Positions 32,578 to 44,176 of a stretch of DNA of 64,000 nucleotides are shown here, piece after piece (the stretch's first letter is position 1; every line of letters begins with the position of its first letter). The translations under genes were made by a program, and so were the position numbers. Source of the DNA: Daedaleopsis sinensis (Eukaryota > Basidiomycota > Agaricomycetes > Polyporales > Polyporaceae); NCBI GenBank assembly GCA_033807695.1, contig CM066302.1, positions 992,001-1,056,000 on the forward strand. The letters run 5' to 3'. The notes beneath the pieces are model-generated. The model had not been told where the DNA came from. It ran no database searches and saw only the letters and a program-made list of their open reading frames with translations.

Positions 32578-33078
32578 ATGGGGAGCTGCTTAAGCTCAAA
32601 TGCCGCGCCAAAGCAGCAAGGCCTAGGACCCAACGCCCAGCGCAGAGCTGCACGCTCGAGGCAGCAACGCGTTGACACTCAGGGCAGAACGCCAGAACAG
32701 CTACGGATCGTCACCCCTCATAGACTGCCAGAGAAACAAGAAGACAACACCCAACGCAGAGAAAGATACAACAATAGAGGGGGCAGGGGCGGTGGGGGCG
32801 GGATCCAAATTTATTCCAGCGGAGGGGGCGGCTATAACGGAGGTGGCATTGGAGGCTACTATGACGCAGTTGGTGGAGGTCTGGGTTCCGGCGGGCATCA
32901 CAGCGGCGGGCATCACAGTGGTGGGCACCATGGTGGGGGCGGCGGAGGAGATTGCGGAGGCGGCGGAAGCGGCGGGGGCGGGGGCGGGGACGGAGGCGGG
33001 GGCGGAGACAGCGGAGGAGGAGGAGGCGGAGGAGGAGGGGACAGTGGAGGCGGCGGCGGCGGCGGCGGCGGCTTCTGA
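32578..33078 (+). CDS. Glycine-rich protein with N-terminal acylation motif
   Basis: A single exon of 166 aa. The N-terminus MGSCLSSN fits an N-myristoylation site (Gly2, Ser at position 6) followed by a Cys available for palmitoylation, which together usually anchor a protein to the plasma membrane. A basic, Gln/Arg-rich region follows (AQRRAARSRQQR), and the last 90 residues are nearly all Gly with interspersed Ser, Asp, His and Tyr, ending in Phe. Three SGGHH units form a short His repeat. No enzymatic domain is visible. The GGC/GGA-rich repeat is prone to length change. Membrane attachment is inferred from the motif alone. Confidence 0.65.
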   Translation: MGSCLSSNAAPKQQGLGPNAQRRAARSRQQRVDTQGRTPEQLRIVTPHRLPEKQEDNTQRRERYNNRGGRGGGGGIQIYSSGGGGYNGGGIGGYYDAVGGGLGSGGHHSGGHHSGGHHGGGGGGDCGGGGSGGGGGGDGGGGGDSGGGGGGGGGDSGGGGGGGGGF

Positions 33079-33192
33079 ATAGTGCCATGGATTTCGACAC
33101 AACAATTTCGATAAGTGAAAAGAAAATCAGATCATATGCTTTCAGAGAGTATGTCAAGGCCAAAACCACACTGAATGAGGAGGCTGGCCAGT

Positions 33193-33465
33193 CACCGGGG
33201 GCATTGACCGATGTAACTCTCATTAACATTTCAGTTACATCGCGAACATAATCCAAATGAGACCGTGATGTCTCGTACAAGAAATATCCTAGAAACATTC
33301 AAGATGCCGCCTGTTTGGCGTCACATCCTGGATACATTCTGAATGTCGCCTGTAAACAGCGTGTATCCAAAATGTGACGCCTTGACAAAGCGAAGACAAA
33401 CTTGGATTTTGCTCGCGATGTGTTCACAATGTAACGACTCATTACATCGCTTGATGCCCCCGGTG
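33193..33465. mobile_element. MITE, 273 bp, with 3-bp target duplication
   Basis: Terminal inverted repeats of about 70 bp: the left end starts CACCGGGGGCAT and the right end finishes ATGCCCCCGGTG. The next blocks (CGATGTAA, TTACAT..., CATCGCGA, AATCCAA) also match in inverted order. AGT directly flanks both ends (33190-33192 and 33466-33468), a 3-bp target-site duplication. The interior has a second imperfect inverted pair (GGCGTCACAT / ATGTGACGCC) and no coding capacity. CAC.. ends with a 3-bp duplication fit a non-autonomous DNA transposon of CACTA-like type; PIF/Harbinger is an alternative. Confidence 0.85.
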
Positions 33466-33468
33466 AGT

Positions 33469-34097
33469 GCTTACTTACCTTGATCAATTAACGCGGGTCG
33501 ACGTCGGAGATGCCTGTCATATTGATGCGCGCAAGTCGTCTGCACTTTCGCAGAGGTCGGACTAGCTGGTCACGTCCAACAATGCCCAGAGGCCTCCTTC
33601 GATGTAAGCAGGACAGCGCGGAATCAGCATAGTCATAGTACTTACTAGAGTGCTCGTTATTCGTCTGACAGCAGGTCTGACATGGATAAGGGTTTGCTAG
33701 TATCATTGTGTTGATAGCGAGTCGCGGGGACGTCGGGAGCGTCGAGACTCGATATAGTATGCGGTGACGACTGCAACGCAACACGAGATGGTGAAAACAT
33801 GGATGTCGGAGGTAGAGTGTCCCCAGGCCTATATACACCTGCCAGAGTTGTTAGCATAATCTGCAAAGGGGAATGAGACGATGGGTGCTCCGGGTGGGGG
33901 CTGGTGCCAGGAGGTTCACAGTGCACCGGTGGCTGGCAGGAGAGGTGTGTCGGCAAACGCCGCTGATTCCCACGAATGTGATGACTAGCATTCCGACGGC
34001 GTCAATTGCAAACCACAACCGTGTTACTAGCACGAGAGGGTCGAGAGGATCATCATGCGTTAACTATAGCTAGGGTACAACCCGCGCAAACAGCATC
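33469..34097. other. Spacer between MITE and GPI1
   Basis: No gene is resolved. Minus frames here show no splice-supported exon. The right part should hold the GPI1 promoter, but no TATA element stands out. Confidence 0.4.
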
Positions 34098-36522
34098 ATG
34101 AAGGCATCTGCTGTACTCTGGCCTACAGACCTCCCACCGCAACAAGGCATTTGCTATGGCTGGTCACAGCCTCTCATCTGCATCGCTGGCATCCTCCCAC
34201 TGTCTGAACGTCTCGTATGCGTGTGTGACTCTTCTCTTTTTCTGTACGAACTAACATGCTCCTTTAGGAGGCTGACTTGGCTGTCAGAAATGCTATTGCG
34301 CATCCGAAATGGGCCGCTGTACGCGACATGTTCAGCTCTGATCCCCAGGTGCTAGGGTACAGTGACACGGCAGCGAACCATGGTTCTCCTCATATCACGA
34401 TCTTTCCTGGGGTCAAATCAGCAAGTACGCCCTTCTTATGTTAGATTTAGTGCTGCTTCTAAGGGAGTCCGTATAGCCGAGCTGCAATATGTCCGGTATC
34501 GACGTCACGGACGCCAATCCATGCGGTTCTACTCGTTCAACTTCAGCGAGCTCGACATCCTTCCCCAGCAGGACGTAGCGGAACTTGCTCCTATCAGAAG
34601 CAGAAATTACTCCGCAGAGGCTGCATTCATTGCAGATTGTACCCGCCCTTCCACTGCTGCTCACGGGAAGGGACACGTCTTCGACGGCGAAGTCCTCTCA
34701 CAGGTCGGGAATGTTGCAATTCTTCTAGCTTGTTAGTCCCAATCGAACAAACTCTTACACAGGTCAACTTAGCACACTTTCTCTCTGAGATCGTGAGCGG
34801 ACAGGTCACTAGACGCAATACCTCTTCCTCTCAACCCGGCACCCCCGATGTAATACATCGACGTCACCAACCGGTCCCATCTCCTGTCCACGCGGGTGAA
34901 GATCCTCTTGTCACCACGTTCCAATCGACCATTCAGACAGCATATACGTTGGCTCGCATGTTCTCTACGGCGGGTGGGTACTTTAAAACCTCCGGCGACT
35001 CAAGCTGATATGAGGAGCCTTCTGTAGCGGAACAATTCGATGTGCGGTACGAACAAGGCGTGTACGTCTTGCAAGAAGTCGCCTATGTATACCATGACAA
35101 AGCGCGCACAGTGCGATCTATCTCAAAGTATATCAAGTAAGGACCAAGCCACTGCGGCTGGTCAGGCCGTTGTGCATCTAACTCCAATCGCTCCTCAGGT
35201 TTCACAATTGCGTTTGGCTCGTCCTCAACGATGTGATCATCGGCGTCGCTTTCGGGTCCTTCCTATGCGAGAACCAACAATTCTTCGCCCGATACCTACA
35301 TCACGCTCTCCAGACCTACCTGGTCGACGGGCTGCAGCGCACCCTCCTGTGGCTGAACAACTGGCCCGCCGGTCTAAAGCTCAACACCGAACTCAGCCAG
35401 TTCTACTGCCACTCGCTCGTCGGTGCCGTCTCTGCATGGGGCTGTGCGTCCCCTTCTTGCTTGCTATGTGTGTAAGGCCAGTCCTCACTCTGCGGACCTC
35501 CAAACAGGGATCCTCAACCACGCTGCGCCGTACTTCCCCGCGCTCATCTGGGTCGTCGGCGCGATGGGCTGCTGCGGGATGACGATGATCGTCTCCCTCC
35601 TCTCGGACGTGCTCACCGTGCTCACCGCGCACCTGTACGTGTGCTACTACGTCTCCGCGACGATCTTCAGCCGCCAGCTGAGCCTCGCGGGCTCGCTGTG
35701 GAACCTCTTTCGCGGTGCGTGCTCGCTGTGCAACGGCACCTCAGTATCATTCGGGGGTTGCATCTGACTGACCTCGCCCTCGCGCGATCTTCTAGGGAAG
35801 CGGTACAACGTGCTGAGGAACCGGATCGACACGTGGGACTACGACCTCGACCAGCTCCTCCTGGGCACGATCCTGTTCACCCTGCTCGCGTTCCTCTACC
35901 CGACGATGCTCACCTACTACGCGCTCTTCGCCACGGTGCGTCCCGCCGTGGTGTACCCGACCGCCCTGCGCTGACGACCCTATCGGTGTCCACTAGGCGC
36001 GGCTCGTCGTCATCGTGTTCCATGCGGTCTTCGACACCGTCACCGCGCTGCTGAACCACTTCCCACTGTTCGCACTGCTGTTGCGCGTCAAGGACCCGCT
36101 GCGGCTTCCAGGTGAGCGAGCCGGCCCCGCTGCTTGTCTCCGAGTGTGTGGCTGAAGATACGACAGGAGGTGTCTGTGTCAAGCGTTCCCGTACCGGGTT
36201 CCTGACCCTCGCGGTATGTTGCTACCTGTCCTCGAGACGAGCCTCCCGAACTGATGTGTTATCTGCAGAGTCAGCCCGCCCCGCTGTCTTCGATTTTCAG
36301 GCATTATGGTGCGCCGGTATCCCACCCTGTCCACTGCGAGGTGAAAAGTGCTGTGAGCTGACGTGGATGGATCCAACAGCGCACCTCGTCGGAAGGCTTG
36401 CGACCCATTACCATCCATTGAGGATGCTGCGGCAGCTTGCATCTGGAAAGATGCTCAACCCGATCTCCCGCGCGTCCATCCGGTACAGCATGATACCAAC
36501 AGAGGCCAGTAAAAGACACTGA
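34098..36522 (+). CDS. GPI1: GPI-GlcNAc transferase subunit Gpi1/PIG-Q
   Basis: Twelve exons (34098-34214, 34268-34348, 34422-34703, 34763-34973, 35028-35136, 35199-35443, 35508-35714, 35796-35935, 35997-36111, 36167-36213, 36269-36308, 36380-36522) join in phase to 578 aa. Gpi1 stabilises the ER complex that adds GlcNAc to phosphatidylinositol, the first step of GPI-anchor synthesis. The family signature is plain: FHNCVWLVLNDVIIGVAFG, then YLVDGLQRTLLWLNNWPAG with LKLNTELSQFYC, and the membrane half with RNRIDTWDYDLDQLLLGT, TMLTYYALFATARLVV and LLNHFPLFALLLRVKDP. The C-terminus SSIFRHYAHLVGRL and LASGK matches the usual end. Several hydrophobic membrane spans lie in the second half. The gene looks intact. 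A GPI-anchored cell-surface gene lies 8 kb away, but no operon-like link is implied. Confidence 0.93.
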
Positions 36523-36859
36523 CTGTTGTGGGTGCGCGAGTCGCCGTTGACGTTGGATACGTGTCCTGAATAGATCTCTGTCTCCACATGTATTAAGAAT
36601 AGTATATGATCCTGCATCTGGAGCTGTGGATCGACATATGTATGATCTGCGAGTCCGGCATGCCAATAATGCCATAGTCCAAGGATATCAAGAAAGATAA
36701 AAGCATCCAGCATATAGTGTGTGCAGCCTCTGGGAATCCAGACCGAAGCCCTCACCAGCGACTAGCTATCTTCAACGCTTCCTGTACTTGCCACCGCGCC
36801 TAGAATGCCACACACGATGAGCACCCTAAGTCGACCCAAAGGCCACAACAATTGAGGAC
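36523..36859. other. Convergent gap between GPI1 and the CtIP-like gene
   Basis: It holds the 3' ends of both genes. Open frames on the minus strand here have no splice context. Confidence 0.5.
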
Positions 36860-39206
36860 TCACTCTGCCTCTACCGCGACCAGTGCACGCTTGCGCTCGT
36901 GCATCCTCCGCGCCTCCGCGTTCATATACGCGACCTCCTGCGTGTCCGGAAAGCCGATGTTCCAGTAGCCAGGCGGTGTCGCTGCCCGCGCCCAGTGCTG
37001 GCGATGCCGCGAGATCGCGTTCTTGTGCGCCTCGATCTCGCCCTTCTCCTCTTCGGCCTCGAACGAGTCCCGCGTGCGCTTGCCCAAGCGTCTTCTGGAC
37101 GGCGAGGAGTCGGGAGAGCGCCATGCGGGGGGCTGCAGACGGTCGGGAAGCCGGCCGACACCCTCGTAGTACTGGGCGCGAAAGCGCAACGATCAGCGAC
37201 CGGGTGGTGGTGAAGAGACGGCACGACGTACCTCGCGGCAGCAGTCGCAATCTACTGCGTGCATGTGCTTGCGCTTGTCTTTGTCACGCACGACCTCCTC
37301 GTATTGGAAGCCCACGCCGTCGTTGCGCTCGGGGGCGATCTCATACATCGCGTTGATCGTCTCCTTGCCTGTCCTGAAGCGGGGGCGACGTCGGATATGA
37401 CCTATTGGTCGACTAGACGAGGAGCACGCACCGAGCCTCCGCGCCATACCTCCCGCGGCCTTTGTAGATGGAGTAGTCTGTCGGATTCTTGCTCGCGAGG
37501 CCCGGGTTCGTGCTCATAGGTGCGTTCTCGTCGTTCTCGACGGCACGTTCCTTGCCTTTACTCTTAGGGGTCGGTATAGCCAATGCAGGTAGAGGTCGAG
37601 TCTTGGCAGCATAAGGAGCTGGTGGAGGGCAGAACCGATTCGACCGCGACGGAGATGCAACGGGAGGCGGCATGACGATCACATCCGCCGCCCTGCTCCG
37701 GCCCTTCACTTGTTGCTGGGGCCGAGCGAGTGATACAGGTGTGCGTAGCTGTTCGCTGCGGTGCGTTATAGGGCGTAACTTGGGCGTTAGGTCGACCACC
37801 TGAGCGGGTGTGAGGGGGACGATTTGTGATGGCAAGACGAATGTCGGGGCTGGGTATATGCATATATTGTCAGTTCCTTGGTTAAATATAGATAAGAAAT
37901 ATCCCACTCTGCGAATCGATCTCTGTCTCAGAAGAATCGGGCATGGGTGAGCGTGGTCGTGTCTTAATCACCACCGCGGAACGGCTCCCCACGACGTTTT
38001 GCTGAGATGGGTACACAAAGGTCACGGCTATGCACAGACATATTAGCATCAGAACGATGGCATGTGGAGTAAACAGTTACGTTGTGAGTCAAATTCGGTG
38101 TCTGATGAGTGCGGGAGGTTCCCCATAGCCAGCTCAGGGATCTGGGCGGCGGATTCATGCTTGAGGATCTTGTGCGGCACGGGATTCGTTGATGTAGACT
38201 TCGAGGGTGTGAGAAGAAGAGAAGGGGAGGATTGCTTTGGCGAAGAAGACGAGCTCGTCGGGGGAGAGTTCAAACTCTTGAAGGTCAGGACCACAGGACC
38301 AGGAGGTATGACCCTTGTAGATTTCGTTCGATTCTTCTTTGAGGACTTGGGCGATGCCTTTCTGTCCAACTTGTGCTTGCGCTGTTCCTTCCTAGGCGTA
38401 AGATGCTCCCCATCGTCTTCCTCCTTCTCATCATCCTCTCCCGGGAGGTTTAGTCTCCTACGCTTGGCAGCCCGTCCGTCCATTTGCTTCCGCTCCTCCC
38501 TACGCGCCTCCTTCTCACCCTCCCTCTTCCTCAACCACTTCCTGATCCCTTTCCACGTCTTGTAGTCTGCTGCGTGCTTCTCGTCCGCTACCTTCTTGGC
38601 CTGGCTGATGTCCAAGTACTTCTGCTTGAGCGCAGCGAGTTCGGCACGAGTATATGCAAGCTCGTCGGCCTCATCTCCAGTAACAGACGCGACAGACGCG
38701 ACAGGCCTAGACTTGACGTTCTCCAGCTCTGCCTTCAGGTTCTCGTTCTCTTCTCGCATGCTGGTGATCTCCTCCAACGCGTCTCCCAGTGCGCCCAGCG
38801 CGGCCTTGCTTAACCGTACATGACTCACCAGCTCGGCCTGCAGGGCTTGCAAGTGGCTTGCGAGCTCCTCTGAAGGATACTGGCTGAGCTGCTCAAGCTG
38901 GCTCTGCTGCTCTTCGCTACCCTGGCGGACCTGTGTAGCAAGGGCGCGTTCGGCTTCTTCGAGGTCTTCGTAGCCGATCTTCATGGCGAGGCGATGCCCG
39001 CGCTGGACAGCCTCAAAGACCTGCTTGTGGAGGTCATCGTTGACCCATCGGAGTTTGTTTAGCTATATTGTAAGAGATGAGGACAAGTCAGACGCGACTC
39101 CAGAGTATCGTCGACGGTGCTGGGTGCGGCGTACTTTGTTCTCGAGGAGTTGGACTTGCTTGTTTGGGGGATAGATAGCGTCTCTCTTGAGGAGGGCTTG
39201 GGGCAT
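36860..39206 (-). CDS. Sae2/CtIP/Ctp1-like DNA end-resection protein
   Basis: Six exons on the minus strand (39206-39135, 39062-38081, 38027-37908, 37849-37432, 37373-37232, 37171-36860) join in phase to 681 aa. The C-terminus has the Sae2/CtIP signature: a CxxC in VDCDCCRE (about residue 572), then the block SRHRQHW and PPGYWNIGFPDTQE (about 643-656). These proteins activate the Mre11-Rad50 nuclease to open hairpins and start resection at double-strand breaks. Before it lie a Leu/Glu-rich coiled coil (EDLEEAERALATQV, then repeated Leu heptads), expected for N-terminal oligomerisation, and a long basic and Ser/Pro-rich middle. The ATG at 39206 is chosen because the frame above it has only a non-ATG start. 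A partial copy lies at 47264-48370. Recognition rests on the C-terminal motif and is strong. Confidence 0.86.
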
Positions 39207-39555
39207 AGTACTTGCCAAGTAGTCGTCGTCACTTTTACTTGAGCACAACGAGACTATAGGATGGACGACAGAGGGGGATAGTGACCGCGTAAGGATGGTG
39301 GGGAAAGAGGCGGAATAAAGCGCTCATGATTAACGCGAGTAACGCATGAGCACGTGACCGTGGTGCAGTAGAGCCCGGCGCTGGCGCTCGGGGGCCAGGG
39401 GCCGGCGCTCGGCGCTGGCGCTGATATACGAGGTTTGGTGGAAACGATGGCGAGGACGACAGAAGAATATAGCAGTGTAGTAGTAGTTTCCGAATACATT
39501 GACAATAGTAGAATACACCAGACGTAGGAATGCATACATATGTGAGGGCACGCTG
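39207..39555 (-). promoter_or_regulatory. Promoter side of the CtIP-like gene / 3' side of SYF2
   Basis: The 350-bp gap includes a GC-rich run near 39375-39420 in which GGCGCTGGCGCT occurs twice around GGCGCTCGG words. This gap is wholly deleted from the right arm, so the second CtIP copy has no promoter of its own. Confidence 0.4.
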
Positions 39556-40765
39556 TCATAGCGCGGTGCCACGCTCGAAGCTGGCGCGGATTTCTGCCGT
39601 GTACTTGTCGTAGTACCGTGCAATCTAGTAAACGGTGAGTACGAGCGCAATACTAGCTAGCGCGGGAAGTATACCTTCTTGTTGAAGACACGATTCCGCT
39701 CGTTGATGTATGTGATATCGCCTTCATCCTCATTGTGACGTTTCCTCGAGAACTTGCTCTTCTTGTCCACGCTGAACGCAATTGTCAACATAATGGTCAG
39801 GATAGTACGACACAAACGGCTTACTCCTTGTTCATCTTGCTGATGACACGGTCGATCGCATCCTCGCTAGGCTTGCTATCCGCATACAACAGACTGTTAG
39901 CGTCACGGTAGAGATCTTCAGCGGCGAGTCGTTGTTGGAGGCTTGTGGGTGCCACCTGGAGAACAGCAAAGTAGGTAATTGGTAACCAACGCCAGACACG
40001 AACGAGAAGATACGAACCTGCACCGCACCACCAGAGGGGTCGAAAGTGGTCACTGCAGACGAAGAACTCCCTGCCTTCGTGAGTGTCCCAGCGGCCAAGC
40101 CAAGCGCAATCTCCTTCTGCTTGTTATAGCTCTCGAGATCGGGCTTGATGAAGTCTAAATCTTTCTTGTATTTCCTCCTGGCAGCATCCGCGTCATCTGA
40201 GCGAGAGGTGTCAGCATCATAGCGCTCCGCCTCCCGACCTAACACGCGAACAAAGTAGCGATAGGGACTCACCATTGAACGAGAAGTCTGCTCTCCGTGC
40301 CTTTCGCGCTAGCTTCTTCTCCCATTGGTCGTTCTCCTCGATCGTGTACTCCCAGTTCTTCTGCCTCTCAACATCCTCTCCACGATCATCAGCATCCGCC
40401 TTTTGCCGCAAGGTCTCGGCAAGCTTGCGCTGGCGTTCCAGTCGTGCGGCCTCTCGCGCAGTGACCTTCGCCTTCGTACTCTCTTCGACTACTGATGCCC
40501 GGTTTGCTTGCGCCGAAGACCTCTGGGGTTGAAAAGTTGGCTCGAGAAGGCGGACAGTCTAAAGATGGCGACTCACCATGCGTTTTCTGAGCTGCTCAAG
40601 CTTCTTTTTGCGACTTTCCACTGTATTGTCACCCCCATCCGCTGTATCTTCCTCCTCGCCTCCTTCTTCTTCTTGCGTTGTGTTCATTTGGTCTATGAAC
40701 TCTTCCGCTGCATGAGCCACGTTTTGAATCGCTTGACCCACAGAGCTGGACGGTCCTGCTGACAT
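39556..40765 (-). CDS. SYF2: Pre-mRNA-splicing factor SYF2, copy 1
   Basis: Six exons (40765-40577, 40522-40273, 40196-40018, 39955-39825, 39771-39675, 39624-39556) give 304 aa. SYF2 is a component of the Prp19-associated (NTC) spliceosome complex. The family pattern is clear: an acidic N-terminus, then ESRKKKLEQLRKRM, AREAARLERQRKLAETL, NWEYTIEENDQWEKKLARK, DDADAARRKYKKDLDF, and the end SKFSRKRHNEDEGDITYINE with FNKKIARYYDKYTAEI. The protein is nearly all charged helix. The ATG at 40765 is favoured over the longer open frame because the same start is conserved in copy 2 and follows a CT-rich leader. The gene lies upstream of the CtIP-like gene on the same strand. Confidence 0.93.
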
Positions 40766-40845
40766 GTCGAGTATCGCAGAGATGATGGAGAAAAGAAGTA
40801 GTGAAATGAAGTCTGGGGTGTGTGCAAAGTGTGTGGTGGCCGAAC

Positions 40846-40872
40846 TGAACGTGAACGTTGACGTTGAACCGA
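40846..40872. repeat. GAACGT-type simple repeat at left-arm edge
   Basis: The words GAACTGAACGTGAACGTTGACGTTGAACC mark the point where the two inverted arms stop matching. A longer form of the same repeat sits at the right-arm edge. Confidence 0.6.
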
Positions 40873-41129
40873 CTCTCCCAGTGCTTGGGCGCTCGTATAG
40901 CAAGGCCAGCATATTACGTAATATGTCTCGCCGAGACGAGCTGCAGCCACCGCAGTATTTTGAACCTGTCCACTACTCTCTCTTGCCCCCAGTATCTGCG
41001 AGCTTTCTCTAGCTAGTCGACTTGACTCAACAAAGCACAGGCACTACTTGGGACTGCTTAGATACTGTGGCGACCGACCCAGTACATAACAACGGGGCTC
41101 TAAACTTCTTCCCAGTCAATTCGACTGGC

Positions 41130-43690
41130 ATGTGTCAACCAACGCTTCTGGAGCCGTTCTGGTTTGAAGAAGGAGGCGACTTTCCTGAACACACTTTTCT
41201 CTTGCCTCGTGTGGAAAATACGCCGGAAAGTCTCTTCATCGAGCTTGATGACTTCTGTTCTATTCGAGCGAAGGAGCAATGCCCCCGAACTGGTCTACCG
41301 TTACCACAAGAAGACAAACTACGCATCTCCGCCGACTTGATTCTCGCCACTTCTAACGATGAAACGTCTGACAATACGTTCGGTGTTCAAGTCGGGACCT
41401 CATTGGACTCTCGGCCGTCAATTCCTCCCCCTCCTGGTCTAAGCTATGGTGGTTCGGGATCGATGGGGTCAACTCGCAGTCAGCTCGCGGCTTATCATAC
41501 GGCCCTTGACTTCCTGGATGATATGCCGACTCCTACAGAGGCCGACAAACAGCTTTCAAATAGCTACATATCTGAATGGACATCGCTAACTGAACTAGAG
41601 AGCCTGGGCGACGTTGCTTCGCAGACACTATCGATGTCGTCTCTACAGTTCACCGGCACTCTAGGTCGGGGTGGATATGGCAAGGTCCTCTTGGCGGATT
41701 GTGCTAGGGGCTCTGCGACCGAGGTTGCAGTCAAGGTACTCACCAAGAGGTACATGACACGCGACGACATCCTGGAAGTCAAAAGCGAAGTACACATCCT
41801 GAAACAGTTGGCTATGCACTCGAAACACGCCATTGGGATCGCGTTTGTGCAACAGATGGAAGCGGCGTTCCAGAGCAAGGATCATGTCTTCATCGTCATG
41901 GTGCGTGTCACGCCAGCCACATCCTTCTTCGTCAGAAAGAGAACTAACACTCTGTATGCGCTCTTCTAGGAACGCCATAGCGTGCCGCTATCTCACACAG
42001 CCATCCGAAGCCAGCTCCGCTTACAAAACCAAAGCTTTACCCCAGACATACCTTCGGCTTTCTTATCAAATTATGTTTCTCTTCCGATCGCGTTCCCTTC
42101 CTGTCTCTCTATCTCTGCATCGCATGAAGAGGCTTTAAGCTCCCTCCGACTCCTGGCGGCTGAAACGATCTTGGGGTTACTCTTCTTGCACGCGCAAGGA
42201 ATCGTCCACCAGGACATCAAACCCGCAAACATTCTGGTTTCTGCTAGCGGCCACGTCGTCATCACTGATTTCGGCTCTGCTACGCTCATGCCTCGGTCAC
42301 GCTGGTTTCCCTCAGGACTAGTACACCGGGACACTAGCTTGGACTTCGCGAGCAACGCTGCTTGGACTACACCTCAGACTATGGCTCCCGCCCCGCGATA
42401 CGAACCAATCATTCTGAACGCCAACGACCAGGTCTCGTACACGCGCCGATATGCCGCACCCGAACTACTGGAAGCGCCCCCGGGGATGCATGGACGGAAC
42501 ATCTTGGTTTACGACGAACGTGTCGACTTCTACAGTCTGGGAATCATGCTGAACGAACTGGCTTCCGGGACTCTGCCTGAGGACTTCCAGGCCGATTTCG
42601 GGGACCGCTGGGACTGCGTGAGCGAGGGTGCAAAACAGCGCAATCCTTCGGAGGCAGATGAGAGCCTGATGGACTTTGCGCGACAGGTACGTGGCGTGTT
42701 CTGACGCCTTCTGCGCGTTGCTCATAATCGTGTATCATGTACTGGCAGCTAGCCGCGCACGACGCAGACGAGAGGCTCCATGGTGCTGCATCGCAGAATC
42801 ACCCGTTCTTCACTCCGTTGTGTGGCATGTGGGCAGAGATTGCAGCACAAAGGTATCCGCCATTCGTCAACGTCGTCTGGCCTGAGGTAGACAACGATAC
42901 GAGGCTAGATCTTCGCGCATATAGCGACGAGGACATGGACGACAGTTTCGGAGAGGAAGATTCTGCCCATGACTGGTTCGCGGAACTCGCGGAGATTCCG
43001 GTCGACTCCCAGCAAGACCTCGACCCTTCCCATCGATCTGCTACGCCCCCTGGACTTGTAGACAAAGGTCATGGTCATAAGGCTACAGATCTTGCGCCCA
43101 ACCCTCATCCAGCTCTGCACGACGACCTCGACGTGCTACCTTTGCCCTCACTGTCGCTCCTCTCAACAATCCCTAGTTCCCCATCATCTTTGTGGGCGGC
43201 AGCGCCCATGAAGGAATCGACGCCCTCTCTGCAACTGACATCCCGGGTCATGGCCACTCCAAACCGACGGCTCCGACGTCGACAAGTGGTTCACGACCTT
43301 CGGGAAGCATTCCATCGGGCCGGCATCACATTCGTTTCCAATCGGGCTACACCATATTGTCGCGCTATGGCCGGCAAGCCATCGTTCTACTCGACGTCGA
43401 CTCCAAGCAAGACGCGTCGTCGGTGCAAGTCTGGACTTGGACTGCCCGCTCCTCACCGAGGCGTACGCGACGGCGCGAGCATCAGCTTCGAGCACCAGAT
43501 CACGATTGCGCTCCTCGCGACGATGGGGAGCAAGAGCGGTGCTATGGCTACTGGAGCGTCGTCGGTCGCGTCGCTGCATGCTGCTCCGCCAAGCGTCGCA
43601 TACAAGGCGGGGCCGCCGTCGCGCCGCGGCACGTCGGCAAAGGTGAAGGTGTGGTCAGCGTTGCGGAAGCTGAAGAGCTTGGTGTTGTGA
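41130..43690 (+). CDS. Protein kinase, Ser/Thr type
   Basis: Three exons (41130-41900, 41970-42686, 42749-43690) give 809 aa. The frame is open upstream to 41022 but the first ATG is at 41130. The kinase domain starts with the glycine loop LGRGGYGKV (about residue 179) and the ATP-binding Lys in VAVKVLTK. Next come the catalytic loop VHQDIKPANIL (about 335), DFGSA (about 356) and the APE-like YAAPELLEAP. The catalytic Arg of HRD is Gln, which places it among kinases not regulated in the usual way by activation-loop phosphorylation. The N-terminal 170 and C-terminal 300 residues are low-complexity, with an acidic patch (DEDMDDSFGEEDSAHD) and a basic Ser-rich tail. The domain looks AGC-like. 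The gene sits in the spacer of the inverted duplication and would be flipped if the arms recombined. Confidence 0.86.
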
Positions 43691-44176
43691 GGAGGTTCGC
43701 AGACTGGCTTCTAGACGTACGCGTCCCTCCGCATCGTCCCTCTGTGTTGTGAGTTTGATTTGTCGCTCTTCCTGGTCGTATAGATGGCCTTGTACAACAT
43801 AATCCTATCAACGCTCTTTACAACTCTCTACTTTCCTGTGCGCCGACGACGACAATGGGTTACGCGCTGATACGCCTTACGGCCGCGGCCAAGAATGGAC
43901 TCGAGCGTACCAGGCGAGTATCGCCAAGAATAACCAGGAACGCGAACGCGGCCAATTTCATTGCGAGTTTTAAGCTCCGCCAGAATGGGCGCTGCTCAAA
44001 ATCGGTAGTCAAGCAGTTCCGCCCTTTCCTTTACTCATCCGTCCTCGTCTGACACTCCTCCCAGCTTTCCGCTCCTCCAGTCTCCAGGCTCTCGTCTCTC
44101 TCGTCGCTTTCAGCGCACTTCCACTCTCTACCCAGTCCACTCCTTTCGACTTCTACCGAACAAAACCCAATCAGAA
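43691..44176 (+). promoter_or_regulatory. Promoter of the GPI-anchored protein gene
   Basis: The last 130 bp before the ATG are strongly pyrimidine-rich (CTCTCGTCTCTCTCGTCG and similar), the usual look of a highly expressed basidiomycete promoter and leader. No TATA box is obvious. Confidence 0.5.

Larger units (their letters stand above)
37100..40871 (-). repeat. Inverted segmental duplication, left arm
   Basis: Nearly identical, in opposite orientation, to 45910-48370. It contains the CtIP-like gene from within its last exon outwards, plus all of SYF2 and its promoter. Most differences seen are single bases. About 1.3 kb present here (roughly 38200-39535) is missing from the right arm. Confidence 0.93.

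Noticed and set aside
32701..33298. Minus-strand frames opposite the glycine-rich gene
   Set aside because: Ala/Pro/Arg low complexity mirrored from GGC/GGA repeats; the plus frame has a sensible start.
33193..33465. MITE as a structured non-coding RNA gene
   Set aside because: The terminal inverted repeats with exact AGT duplication are better explained by transposition.
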